A stretch of 64,000 bases of DNA from Entoloma clypeatum (lineage: Eukaryota; Basidiomycota; Agaricomycetes; Agaricales; Entolomataceae). The notes below the pieces were generated by a model that searched no databases, had not been told where the DNA came from, and was given only the letters and a program-made list of their open reading frames with translations. The translations under genes and the position numbers were made by a program. The stretch lies in the NCBI GenBank assembly GCA_963565915.1, contig OY751486.1, forward strand, positions 2,604,001-2,668,000, written 5' to 3'. Every line of letters begins with the position of its first letter. The stretch's first letter is position 1. Below are positions 53,180-63,039 of this stretch, one piece after another.

Positions 53180-54340
53180 CATGTCGCGTCAAACCCAACG
53201 GTGAGTAATTGTTCGTTCGGTTGCCGCTCTCGCCATTCATTTCTCTCCCCCAGAGGTATTGTCCTTTGGAAAGCACCGTGCCTTTCACTGGCCGACAAAT
53301 CTTTGACTTCCGGGCGGCTGGGATCGTTCATTGACACATATGGGCGCGCTGCTGAACGAGGTAGGGACCACCAACCTGGTATATCAGTGAGTTTTCGATG
53401 GTCTTTCCTTGGTGGTTTTTTGACGGGTGTCGGGACAGTGGGGGGAACCATAGCAATGGCGAAAAACACCACACGGTCAGGGGATACGACTGCTCGGGCT
53501 GGCATTCGTTTGCTGCCCATTTCGACGAACCGACAGGCAAACTGGACGTTCTCTTTTTATACAATGTCGACGCGACCTTGAAGGAGAGGCTCCGGGAGTT
53601 GACTGTGGAGGAAGGGGGCGCTACGGTAATAAGGACCACATACAAAAGGCGCCACAAGAAGTACATCCCGATGGATAACATTACACGCGGTGAGTTTGTT
53701 TCAAACTTCCCCGCTTTCTGCGACTGACTGCTCCAACTCATTTCAGTAGACTAGGGTTCGAGTTTACAATAATAATATACACTCCCTTCCACCTCCGTTA
53801 TGGGTTCGACGCCGATCGTTTACTTCAAAGCCCTCTCGTCGACATATAATTGTGACTCCCCCCAGTTGTTCAACGTCGACGCTGAGTGATTCCATTTTGG
53901 GAATGCTTACTAAGTTTTCAAGTTGTCGACATCGTCAACATCGTCAACGACAACCAGTCCCCAGACGTTATCCGCTGCCTGTCGCACTCCCGGCCCTCCA
54001 GCACATCTTCATCCTCAAAATAATCAAGGTACACATTCCGGAAGGAAGAAGGATCGCCCGATCCAAACAGCAGGTGCTGCGACGAAACAGATGCGTGCTT
54101 AGCGCCCATTTGATGTCGCAAACTCACCTACAGCTCAAGACAACGCCAATGAACACAAGCTGCGTACCTTACTACGAGGATGGATCTTTCTGTCCACATC
54201 ACGGCGGCAACACCCCCGGAGGATCTATACGCCCCCAACGCGAGGTGATGGGGGAACAGGTAAGTTGTGAGTTCGGCAAGGTGAAGGTCGGAGCAACTCA
54301 CCGTTTTCTGAAGGATGACATGGTGCTGTAGCCTGACCAG
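53180..54340 (+). other. Possible exon chain of unknown nature within the transposon
   Basis: ATG 53180 with a GTGAGT donor after seven codons joins to a frame reading GIVLWKAPCLSLADKSLTSG. Another open stretch at 53500-53700 reads TGKLDVLFLYNVDATLKERL and IRTTYKRRHKKYIPMDN. I cannot connect them into one convincing gene, and neither shows a known domain. The minus strand at 53918-54127 is open too. Possibly further captured host fragments. Confidence 0.35.
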
Positions 54341-54457
54341 TTGGGAGCGTCGACGCTGACGACGCAAGTCGCCCAGGAATTGTGGGCGGTGCTTCTGGAG
54401 ATGTTGCACTGTGCGGGTGCGTTTTCGACTTTCAAGACTCGTGACTCATACTTACTG

Positions 54458-55012
54458 TTTGGAAAGCTGGGTGTGCAGGCGCGGGTCGTATGTCCGACCT
54501 CCTTCGTTCACTTCCTTGCTCACGCCTTGGTTTTGCAAAGGACGAAATTTACGGCTCGACATACGCGGCGGCGGTGTACATCTCCTCGGTGCTCAATATC
54601 CCCAGCAGAAGGTGTACGTCATAGGGATGCAAGGGCTCGAGGAGGAGCTGGCGGAGGAGGGGATCTCGTTCCTCAGCGGAACCGTGCGTTTCGACTTTCT
54701 TCCTTCCCTCCGCCATCTAAAAACGGCTCAGGACCCCGCCGACCGCACCACTGCCCCCTTCTCCCTCTCCCCCTTTACCCCGGACCCCACCATCTCCGCC
54801 GTCATCTGCGGGCTCGAGCCGCTCGACACTGCACCAATATGTACCAAACTCGCAAAGGTCTTCCACTACCTCTCCTCCAACCCCGAGTGACACTTCATCC
54901 CGACGAACGAAGACACCGCCTACCTAAGCGTGCACGGGCTCCTCCCCGGTGCAGGCGCCATCAGTGCACCGCTGCGGTACGCACTGGGACGGGATAGACT
55001 CAAAACAGACTG
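54458..55012 (+). pseudogene. Captured fragment of a 4-nitrophenylphosphatase (HAD family) gene
   Basis: With introns still present, the fragment encodes FGKLGVQA, EIYGSTYAAAVYISSVLNIP, KVYVIGMQGLEEELAEEGIS, DPADRTTAPFSLSPFTPDP, ISAVICGLE, TKLAKVFHYLSSNPE and HFIPTNEDTAYLSVHGLLPG then GAISAPLRYALGRD. This is the middle of eukaryotic 4-nitrophenylphosphatase/phosphoglycolate phosphatase (yeast PHO13 type). Both the N-terminus with the catalytic Asp motif and the C-terminus are absent. Lesions are a frameshift near 54600 and TGA in place of a Cys codon at 54888-54890. It lies entirely within the Plavaka element, so gene capture followed by decay is the simplest reading. Confidence 0.82.
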
Positions 55013-55504
55013 GAGTGACGAGTATGAAGGAAATGTAGTAGGTTATGATGAGGGCGGGGGGCGGGGGGCCTTCTACGTGACATCCACGTCTTTTCACGCC
55101 TGTCAATGTATGTCTACAGTTTCTCGGAGCATGGGAAAGAACCTTTTTTAACCCATACCTCCCTTTTTCGCATTTTTTCACATCGAACCGCGGTTCGAAC
55201 CCGAACCCGAACCTCAGAACCTCATGTTTAGGTTTATGTTTGATGACACCACGCACCGAACCGCGGCCAGTCTAGCACATGGTGCGCGCAGCCGAATCAG
55301 GCCCATTTGATTGAGGTACTAGTATGCGACCACGCGGCACAATGAGGGCTGCCACCTTCCTCCGTGAATTCTGTAGATATACCTTACACCTCATCATGTA
55401 TGGTTATACAATGTACCTTTCTATGAGTCTTTTTTAGGAATGAGAAAAAACACCTCTTCCTTCATGGTATGCAAGAGTTTGGCAAGAGTGTCAAAAATAT
55501 TGAG
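55013..55504 (+). other. Non-coding interior of the transposon
   Basis: No ORF of note. It contains a perfect 16-base palindrome TCGAACCGCGGTTCGA (55183-55198) followed by three GAACCC-type repeats. Confidence 0.5.
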
Positions 55505-55700
55505 TGCTACAAAAGCCTATGAGAATACAACACTATGGTGCTACCAGGTTTCTATACTACAATGTTATGGTACTATGATGCTACAATGCTATGGTGCTTT
55601 AGTACTACATTGCTATGCCTGCCAGTGAGGTTGCTACACAGTACTATGTCTGCTATGCACGTGAGTGTATTTGCTATGGTTTGCTACAAGCCCTGGGACT
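55505..55700 (+). repeat. Right subterminal repeat array of the Plavaka element
   Basis: About 195 bases with repeated GTGCTAC, CTATGGT, TGCTACA and TACTATG motifs, the inverse of those in the left array (45653-45892). Confidence 0.75.
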
Positions 55701-55709
55701 ACTTTGCTG

Positions 55710-56526
55710 ATGTCTGTCCCCTGAAGTTTGACTGGGACGATGAAAAGTGAGTGTGTTCCCAAAGACAACATCTGTCGCACTCACAAATCACAGTGTTTGT
55801 GCAAAACTTCGGTCCTTCGAGAAGGACTATGATTACACAACTTGTTTTTTCATTCGCGGCCTCTATCCAAACTTCACTGGCGATGCTGAGAACCTCAAAG
55901 AAGGTTTTCTAAAGGGAGGTTTGCTCATCAAGGTACAGTTCAATCATAAAGCCTTTCAATGTGGGCTGACAGATAATTTAGGTATACAAATTCATCTTCA
56001 CATCGCCAAGCTCTGCAAAAGGCGGTATTGATGAGAATACTGTGACGCCGCCACCGAGAAAGAGACCCTGCTTCAGCCGACGTAATGTAACCCAAACCCT
56101 ATCAATAAAGGAGGTCACACCCCGAACGATTGCATATGCGGCTGTAATGGTAAGTGCACTATCCTCATTGTCTGTAGTCTAAACCTTAATCATTGCTCAA
56201 TGCTCGCCTCCAGCTTCTATTTGCCCTCTCAGATGCCAGCCAATGGACACGAAAGCATAAAGGTTTCGACTACTCCGCTTTTTATGATTTCATTGTCGAT
56301 TATTTCGAAGTACCTGAAGGCCCCGCTGCGAGGACTCACATCCGGCACCTCCTCAAGTGGTGGAATCAGTGTGTACCAATCTATGTGGCTGTCGATGAAC
56401 TAACTTTTTTTGTCAAGGCAAATTTTCCCCGAAGCCAACCTGGCAGCTGGTCAGTCTCCAAATGACTCGTTGAAGAGACTTCAGGCTCAACGGGCAGCTC
56501 ATGAGGGTCGCAGTGGACGGGGCTAA
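55710..56526 (+). pseudogene. DUF6698-family gene, 3' part
   Basis: The frame resumes at VCPLKFDWDDE and continues through exons with clean introns. It reads AKLRSFEKDYDYTTCFFIRG, NLKEGFLKGGLLIKVYKFIF then TSPSS, a basic PPPRKRPCFSRRN, TPRTIAYAAVMLLFALSDAS and FYDFIVDYFE, and ends with a polar tail at TAA 56524-56526. These are the C-terminal blocks of DUF6698 proteins. Together with 44908-45638 the whole gene is present and split only by the transposon. Confidence 0.82.
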
Positions 56527-57273
56527 ATAATGTTACATATGTTGTCGTCTGGTGTACACTGTAACATGTCAATCAATGGTTTTACAATTACACCCCCGTG
56601 TGTCGCGAGTGTGCTGGCTGCCCGACTGCAGAATTACCCATGACATATTACAAGCAGAAATAATCTCACTGTTTGTTGGGAACCAATTGACAGGTTCTTG
56701 TGCATTGGGAACTCAACGACAGATTGCAAGCAGTATTGTGATGGGCCGTCACTATGACATGAGATTGACAATGGCTATAAGAGGGATACATATTGTCAAC
56801 TGCCATGGTGATTATGAAATTTGGGGAGCTAGCATCATCCCTCACGACGCGTCGTGAGTGGGACCATAATCTTTGGGTATATTTGGGTCCTTTCGCCGTA
56901 TTGTGAGAGATTTCATTCATCGTAATCGATTGTCAGATGCCCCCAAATTTGGTAATGTAAAAGGTGGACAGCGGGAGAACTGGTATAACTGAGAAATGGT
57001 GAACAGCAATTTTTACTCTCGAGTTGAGTGTCTACCCAAAGTCCAAACTGATTATCGTCGTTTGATGTCTTCAGGTCACACTTAGATATCCTGTTACCTT
57101 ACTTCCTGGAGCCCAAAATCATCAGAGGCCTTGGCTGATATACATGTTTGACGTTGAAAAGATCATATGCTCGCTCAACAAGTATGCGTTCAAGAGACGA
57201 CCCAGGCGTTCTGCCGAGAGACGCGTCCAATAACATTCCGAGTACCAAGAAATCAGGAGTCGCGTGCTTATGA
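56527..57273. other. Intergenic, nothing recognised
   Basis: AT-rich sequence with short ORFs on both strands. It probably includes the 3' ends of the DUF6698 gene (plus) and the HCNGP-like gene (minus). Confidence 0.45.
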
Positions 57274-58139
57274 TCATGCAGCTCTTCCGCTTTTTTTTGA
57301 GTTTAAAATATAATGTTGGAACTGACTTTGCTTGGCAGTTCCAACATCCTTATTTGTCCCCTTTCCCCGAGATTTATTTGAAGGTGTGAAGTTGATTTGG
57401 TTTCTTTTACCAGACTCCTGGGCTGCTGCTTGTTGTGCGGAACGAGATTTCTGTAGCTCGGCTTCGAGCAATAAACGGGTTTTGACCCCCCATAGAGAGG
57501 AAGAGTTCCGAGATGGAGAGGGACGACGTGTAATTGGGGAGTGATCGAATCAAGGGTAAGATGCATGGCATGGCATGAACACAAGGCCTTTATTTCCAGA
57601 AATGCCACGTACCGATTCGATCAGCAAACCAGTCCGGTTGCACATCATGGGGGTCCCAGATGTCCTGTGGGAAATTGGTGGTGCGTTCGTCGACGTCGAC
57701 GAACTCGACCAGCTTTGCGTAAAGATGGGGATTTAGGAATGATCGATTAGACATCAGGGAGTCATTGAAATGCTTGGGATTGTTCGGATCGCGTTTCAGA
57801 GCGTGAAATCGCGCCAGCTTGGTCTATGCAAGACGTGAACGGGTGGGTGACTTGTTTGGAAACAGACTCGCACGCACCACAAGTGCAGGGTCCAATGGAG
57901 CAGTAGACTCAGGTGGAATTCCCCAATCTTCGATTCCAGGAATCATCGGAGGGCGTAGTAGATATCGTATCCGTGATACCTCATCCTGAGGTTCCTCCGA
58001 CTCTGTGGAGCCGGAAGGTGTTTGTGAGGCTGAAGAATGGCTCTTGGAGTCCCCATCGTATTCCAGGAGACCTAAAGAAAGAATCAGGAACAAGCCCATC
58101 ATGTTAAACGATGACGAGGGTCTTACACTCACCATCCAT
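57274..58139 (-). CDS. HCNGP-like protein (SAP30-binding protein family)
   Basis: ATG 58137-58139 begins a four-exon gene ending at TGA 57274-57276. The first exon is only MDG-; the second carries LLEYDGDS, an acidic Ser-rich part and [13 protein letters not shown]; the third has [53 protein letters not shown] and WFADRI; the last is a basic Lys/Gln-rich tail. These blocks define the HCNGP family. Human SAP30BP, its best-known member, is a nuclear protein linked to transcription repression and to splicing of short introns. Introns have GT-AG ends. No lesion is visible. An additional upstream exon is possible but not needed. Confidence 0.92.
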
Positions 58140-58763
58140 TCCAGCGTCAAAGACGGTTTTGTTCAAGGTACATAGTACGAGTCTCTGTCGGAGCTTTAAG
58201 TTTGGTAGCGGGATTTCAAATATAATATGACCCAACGCAACCTAGTCTCCACTACTTACTTAGTCAAACTGACGAATGAGTAGCTTTTTTATGGCGACAC
58301 TCATCTGTAGTCTGATTGCAGCGCGAATTCGCTCGAAAAGGGTATTTTTGATAAGATCCTCATCACGTGTAGGGTCGATAAGATAGCGGTCGTTGGGCGA
58401 TTCAGGACTGCGAGGGAAACAGACGTGAATAGGGTGATTATATCGAGGCTCATAGACAAGGACTCGGGAGGTGCTCGGGAGAAAAAAGCTAAAACCGACG
58501 CGACCGCGTCCCATCAATTTGGTTTTGGTTGGCATGCACGTGATGGACTCACTATCGACTTCCGCCCACGATAAGCCTTTTCATATTGGAGGTCATGAAA
58601 TGCGGATTCTAGTAAGGATTAAGTATATTCCAACGGGCTGGTAATGTAAGCGGCAAGTAAGCAGTCCCATTAATACATGGCAAGTGGAAAAGTAAAGTCC
58701 CAAATTCTATCGCTAATGATACATATAACAGAGAGAACAAATAAGGTAACTTCACAATCGACA
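58140..58763. other. Intergenic with one 91-codon ORF of doubtful status
   Basis: The minus strand at 58260-58535 is open for 91 codons (start MPTKTKLMGRGRVG; end IRAAIRLQMSVAIKKLLIRQ). No family is recognised. It sits about 120 bases upstream of the HCNGP-like start on the same strand, so it may be leader sequence or a small unknown gene. Confidence 0.35.
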
Positions 58764-59554
58764 TCACCACCACGCTAAATCTTTCGCGTCTATGTCATCA
58801 ACGGTATCCCGCTGGAAAAAAAACAAGCCGTCAGTCGAGACGTATCATCTGCGATCTCAGCGAGACGTACACTCCAAAGGAAGAACCCGACATATGATGC
58901 GCCCTGAAAAAATGAGCCCAAGGGGATTAGACATCATAGGACCAACACTGTTAACACAACGCGATGACCTACGAAGATCGCTAAAATGATTCCACCATTG
59001 AAATACGTCCCCAATAGCATCAAGGTGTACGCAACGCTGAAGTCCACAAAGTAGAAGAAGCTTCGGACGGCCTGCTGCCTTGCGGACGGACTGGTTTGGT
59101 GGGGAAGGATCAGGTTAGAGGTTGTATGCAAGACAGGTTTTGGACTCGCTCACCGGAAGGGAGATCGATGGGCTCCTTTCCCGGCCTCTACAGTTGGCCA
59201 ATTATCGATGGTCATATTTGCCGTGTGACCACCGACATGGTCTCGCAGAATTTTTCGCTCGTATTCACGTCCGAGGCGGCGGGAGAGCTCGAGAAGCAGG
59301 GCGAAGAAGAATACGACGATGATCATCGCAGCGTAGGCACCTGTTTGCATCTCGTATATTAACCTCACTGATATTGAACCTCGAATGGCCATAGACGTAC
59401 CAAGGGACCGTATATGCCATTCTGGCACAAGAAAGCATGCACCGACGGTAGACCTGATCAAAACAATCAACGGCATCCCCATTGTGTCACTGAACTTGGT
59501 GTACCAATTCCAAAGCGTTTGAACGTCGCAAGGTGTGCCGCTGCTGCTGGTCAT
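58764..59554 (-). CDS. Ctr-type copper transporter A
   Basis: ATG 59554 begins an exon chain ending at TGA 58764-58766. The landmarks are TPCDVQTLWNW, ACFLVPEWHIRS, a first membrane helix AMIIVVFFFALLLELSRRL with GREYERKILRDH, a polar loop, a second helix DFSVAYTLMLLGTYFNG, a third helix GGIILAIFVGASYVGFF, and the tail LWSRDTVDDIDAKDLAWW. This is the layout of three-helix Ctr copper importers or vacuolar exporters. The signature MxxxM of helix 2 reads M-L-L-G-T, so the second Met is replaced, and the N-terminus is not Met-rich. Introns are short with GT-AG ends. Function as a copper channel may be altered. It is a tandem relative of 61439-62228. Confidence 0.82.
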
Positions 59555-61438
59555 CTTCGTATCGATGGCTCGTGGATCGAGTACTGCAAACCTCTTGAGA
59601 AGGTATGCAGAAAGAACGACGGCAACTCACATCCTTCTTATCCTCCAGATCCTGTACCAGTGACATATCAAACATCGACGGTCCCACGAGTGACAAAAAG
59701 CCGTCTATGCGCATAGAAGTTACATTGTATGCGAAATGTTATGCCCGGGAACTTCAGCCGCATATCAGTCATACCGTTGTGAAGGAAGCTACATCGACCG
59801 TAAGGCATTGTGCTTCCAATCACACCCCACCCACGCATCCTTGTTACGGTAAAGCTCCAATTGCCAGAGTAAACAGCCAACGGAGGAGCTGAACGTATGG
59901 AAAGAGGAGCTCATCTCAGGCTGTGGGCCATCCTGATATGATATTACTCTTACCCTTATCTGCAGTCCAAGCTTTCGGGAGGGCACGTTGGATGTGAGTA
60001 GATATCGTCATTGTCAAACTTGAAACGTTGACATCTAGGCAATTGGCAACCTGGGTTTCGCCGAACGCAGGACAGATGTTCTGAGCGAAACACCGCGGGG
60101 GAAAGGGATACTCAAATATAGTGTTTCTCTCAGGCCGGCGTTCCTTATCAGCTTTGCTCCGGTATGCTTGAAAATCCCTGGCTATCAATGTGCTCACTGT
60201 GATCTAACCTCAGGCCGAGGAATGGTGAGTGTGTCAGCTTTCGCCTCCCAACCTATGAAGCGGATGCATGGCGAAGGAGAATCTGAACCAGCCGGTGGTT
60301 CTCGAAATGCGAGATTGTTGATGTTCTGGTCGTTACACTTACAGAGCGTGAAAATGTCGTCCACGCGAGAGATGAAACCGGACGGCCGCGGCATAGTCAG
60401 GGTAAATATCGTATGCGTGATGCGTAGGTCATTCCGAGCTATAGAATTTTCTCGGACGGGAAGCTCAGTAAAAAAGGATCGCTCAGTTTAGACACTTCGA
60501 TCCGCCTAATTCACCTCACCTCCCATAGAAAATTCGACGTCGAGCAGAGTGCAATCACAGCCGTGACCTCCGTTTTCACTGACATTGTGGACTTTCCCAT
60601 CATCTGATTGGTTACTTATACCTATCAGCCAAAGAGGGGCGAGAAGGCTCCAAAATCTCAGTGAAAAGGAGCTGCAAATGCATCTAAGCCAGTTAGCCGA
60701 TCATGGAGTTGGCCAAAATCGAAGCTTCATCTGAACGAGGCCGGGCACTTGGCGGACACCTCCTCATCTCTTGTAACGATGATCCAAGTGAGTGTTCACG
60801 TGTATAAGCTCCTGAGCTTCTGGTATTCGACCTTGCTACGGCCCAGTTCAGGTCAAAATCAACACCTCAGGACCGAAGGCCTAGCGGAAGACGTCATCGG
60901 CGCTCTAACCATACGATATGCTGGCTTTCGCTACCGTAGCACCAAGCCATTGATTTCGAACGAAAAAGGGATTTGGAAGGGGCTACGAGCATCTCTTGAG
61001 AATGACGTCAATGACTCGGCGACGATCAAGCAAGCGACAATCGGTCGAGTTAGCGCTGTCCCCCTCCTGCGCTGCTCGCCTTTCTAGGAGCACAGAAGCC
61101 ATTCTCGCTTCCGTGCCGTGACGCGCTAAGGATGAGTTGGCAATTTTGAAATGGAATAAGTTGAGCCTGATGCATGATGTTCTAGTCGCAGTACCTATGT
61201 AGCAGCCGCTGCCAAAGATTTGTGCGAAGGGCTTACGTACCCTGCCCGATGCCACGTGCTGGAGAATGCCGGAGACTGGGCTGTGGCTGTGGCTGAAACT
61301 CCGGTCCTCCGGTCCCGCTCTTGCGAATACGAGTAGGTTGAAACTAACTTGAATTTGTCAGTGCTAACCTCACAGTAACTAGTCATACAACTGGCAGAAA
61401 GTGTAATGCAGTTCTTTGATTCGCTTCACGGTTAAATA
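59555..61438. other. Spacer between the two copper transporter genes
   Basis: About 1.9 kb with many short overlapping ORFs and no recognisable domain or convincing splice chain on either strand. No terminal repeats or tandem arrays were seen. Confidence 0.4.
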
Positions 61439-62228
61439 TCAGCACCAGGCCGTACCTTTCGAATCTCCGTGCTCGATGGTATCCCACTGGATGAGAAGAA
61501 GTAAGTTAACCGGCGTATCTCACCCGCGATATTTAACAAATGTACACTAGAGACGAAGAAAACAAAATAGGATGCGGCCTGCAAAAACATTAGTTCCGTC
61601 GGACACGCCAAATTCATGATCCACATACGAAGATCGCCAGAATGATTCCACCATTGAAGAACATCCCGAGAAGCATCAATATGTACGCGGTGCTGAATTG
61701 AACAAAGTAGAAGAGCCTTCGGATGGCCTGCTGGCCGACGGACGGACTTGGAAGCAGAGACACTTCAGCTGCGTTGCAACAAAGTTTCTTGCGCGCTTAC
61801 CGAAAGGCTGGGGTTCTCTTCTCGCCTTCTCCAGATGGCCATTTCTCGGTGGTTGAATCACCGAAGTTATTGTCATGGCTGCGGATGTGGCCTCGCAGAA
61901 TCTTCCGGTCGTATTCGCGTCCGAGGCGGCGGAAGAGCTCCAGAAAGATGACGAGGAGGAGGGTTAGATATTGCAAGGATTGTCCCAACGTAAGCACCTG
62001 TTTATCTCTTGTTGGTCTCGCTAATGCTGAGTAATACGGAACTTGAATAGAAGTACCAATGGAACGAATATGCCACTGCGAAGAGAGAAAGCATGCATCG
62101 ACCGTGGGCCTGATCACAGAACCAACCACATAGCCACTGCGTTGAGGCTAAACTCGTTACCAATTCCAGAGGCCTTCAAGCGCCGTGCAAGGCATATCCC
62201 TGCTGCTGTTGTTCATGTTCATGTTCAT
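61439..62228 (-). pseudogene. Ctr-type copper transporter B, apparent frameshift in helix 1
   Basis: ATG 62228 starts a Met-rich N-terminus (MNMNMNNSSRDMPC), as usual for copper transporters. Then come GLWNW, DACFLSSQWHIRSIG, the helix 1 region, FRRLGREYDRKILRGH, a polar loop, helix 2 FSTAYILMLLGMFFNGG with intact MxxxM, helix 3 AIFAASYFVFF, and the tail WDTIEHGDSKGTAWC ending at TGA 61439-61441. All introns fit, but the helix 1 exon is seven bases longer than in copy A. After GAYVGTILAIS the frame must change to continue into LLLVIFLELFRRL. This is a one-base shift near 61965, so the gene is probably inactive unless the shift is an assembly error. Confidence 0.75.
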
Positions 62229-63039
62229 GGTGCTATCTCGAGGCTGACTGGGTCGTGGAGGACTCAAGGAGTGGTGCACTTTCTACCCACCAGATGTCAA
62301 ACTATCTTTATTAGCCACGACAGACCTGGGAAGTTCGAACCCATGATTTCTATAATTGATCGGGGATGAATCTAATTACTCTATTCGTTGATTTTAGTCC
62401 CTTTTGAGCAACATGTGAGTCGCACAGTGCTTCCAAGGCACGCTAGAGGGACGTTGTATGTCTCATCACAAGATTAGGTTTTTTCTCCATTAAGTTTTAC
62501 TTACAGGGCTGGGGCTGGATATTCTTTTCGAAACAAAGCAAAGGCCTTCTGGGTCCAGTAGTTTCTAATCCTCTGAATGAGGACGATGGATGGTCTCTCA
62601 TCTAATCTAGCCCCTTTTGAGGTGTGTTTGTTCAGGGAGATCTCATGACACCTCCAAGGCACGCCAGGGGAAACCACAACAGCATTTACCAATGTTGAGC
62701 TCTTTATAGGCCTCAGGTTCTACTCCGCTAGTCACTTGCAGAGCGGCCGGCGGCTTTTTAAAACAGCAGCAACCCAGCAGCCATCGATTCCGTGAGCAGC
62801 GTAGGTCAGCGGTTTTACTCAAATGAACGGTATACGCCTGCCGCTAGCGCCTCATTTGGTGCAGTGGTGGATACTACGACATAGTCAATGGTATCCTTTG
62901 TTAATCATACAATCGGACCATGTGGTTCAACCGTTCAGTCGCGCATAGAAAAAATCCTTAGCTCGATGCCGATGGATCAATGTTGAAGTAAATGGATCAC
63001 CAATATGAATCCCTAACGGCCATCCACTTCTTAGCGTCG
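62229..63039. other. Intergenic with a weak internal repeat
   Basis: The segments 62395-62455 and 62608-62675 share CCCTTTTGAG and CCAAGGCACGC in order, an imperfect duplication. Otherwise no ORF or structure is recognisable. Confidence 0.4.

Larger units (their letters stand above)
45639..55709 (+). mobile_element. Plavaka-family DNA transposon, 10.07 kb, with cargo
   Basis: The element interrupts a DUF6698 gene. Its left end CAGCAAATCAGACC and the inverted right end CAGCAAAGTAGTCCC are similar short inverted repeats. AT occurs on both sides (45637-45638 and 55710-55711) as a probable 2-bp target duplication. Just inside both ends lie opposed arrays of short motifs (GTAGCA / TGCTAC, CCATAG / CTATGG). 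Inside are a Plavaka transposase gene, a DUF6532 gene, a 97-aa gene, a satellite and a captured phosphatase fragment. The borders rest mostly on the host-gene junction, so the exact end bases may shift by a few. Confidence 0.8.

Noticed and set aside
62300..62350. tRNA-like TTCGAACCC motif
   Set aside because: No cloverleaf can be drawn: the acceptor and anticodon stems do not pair on either strand.
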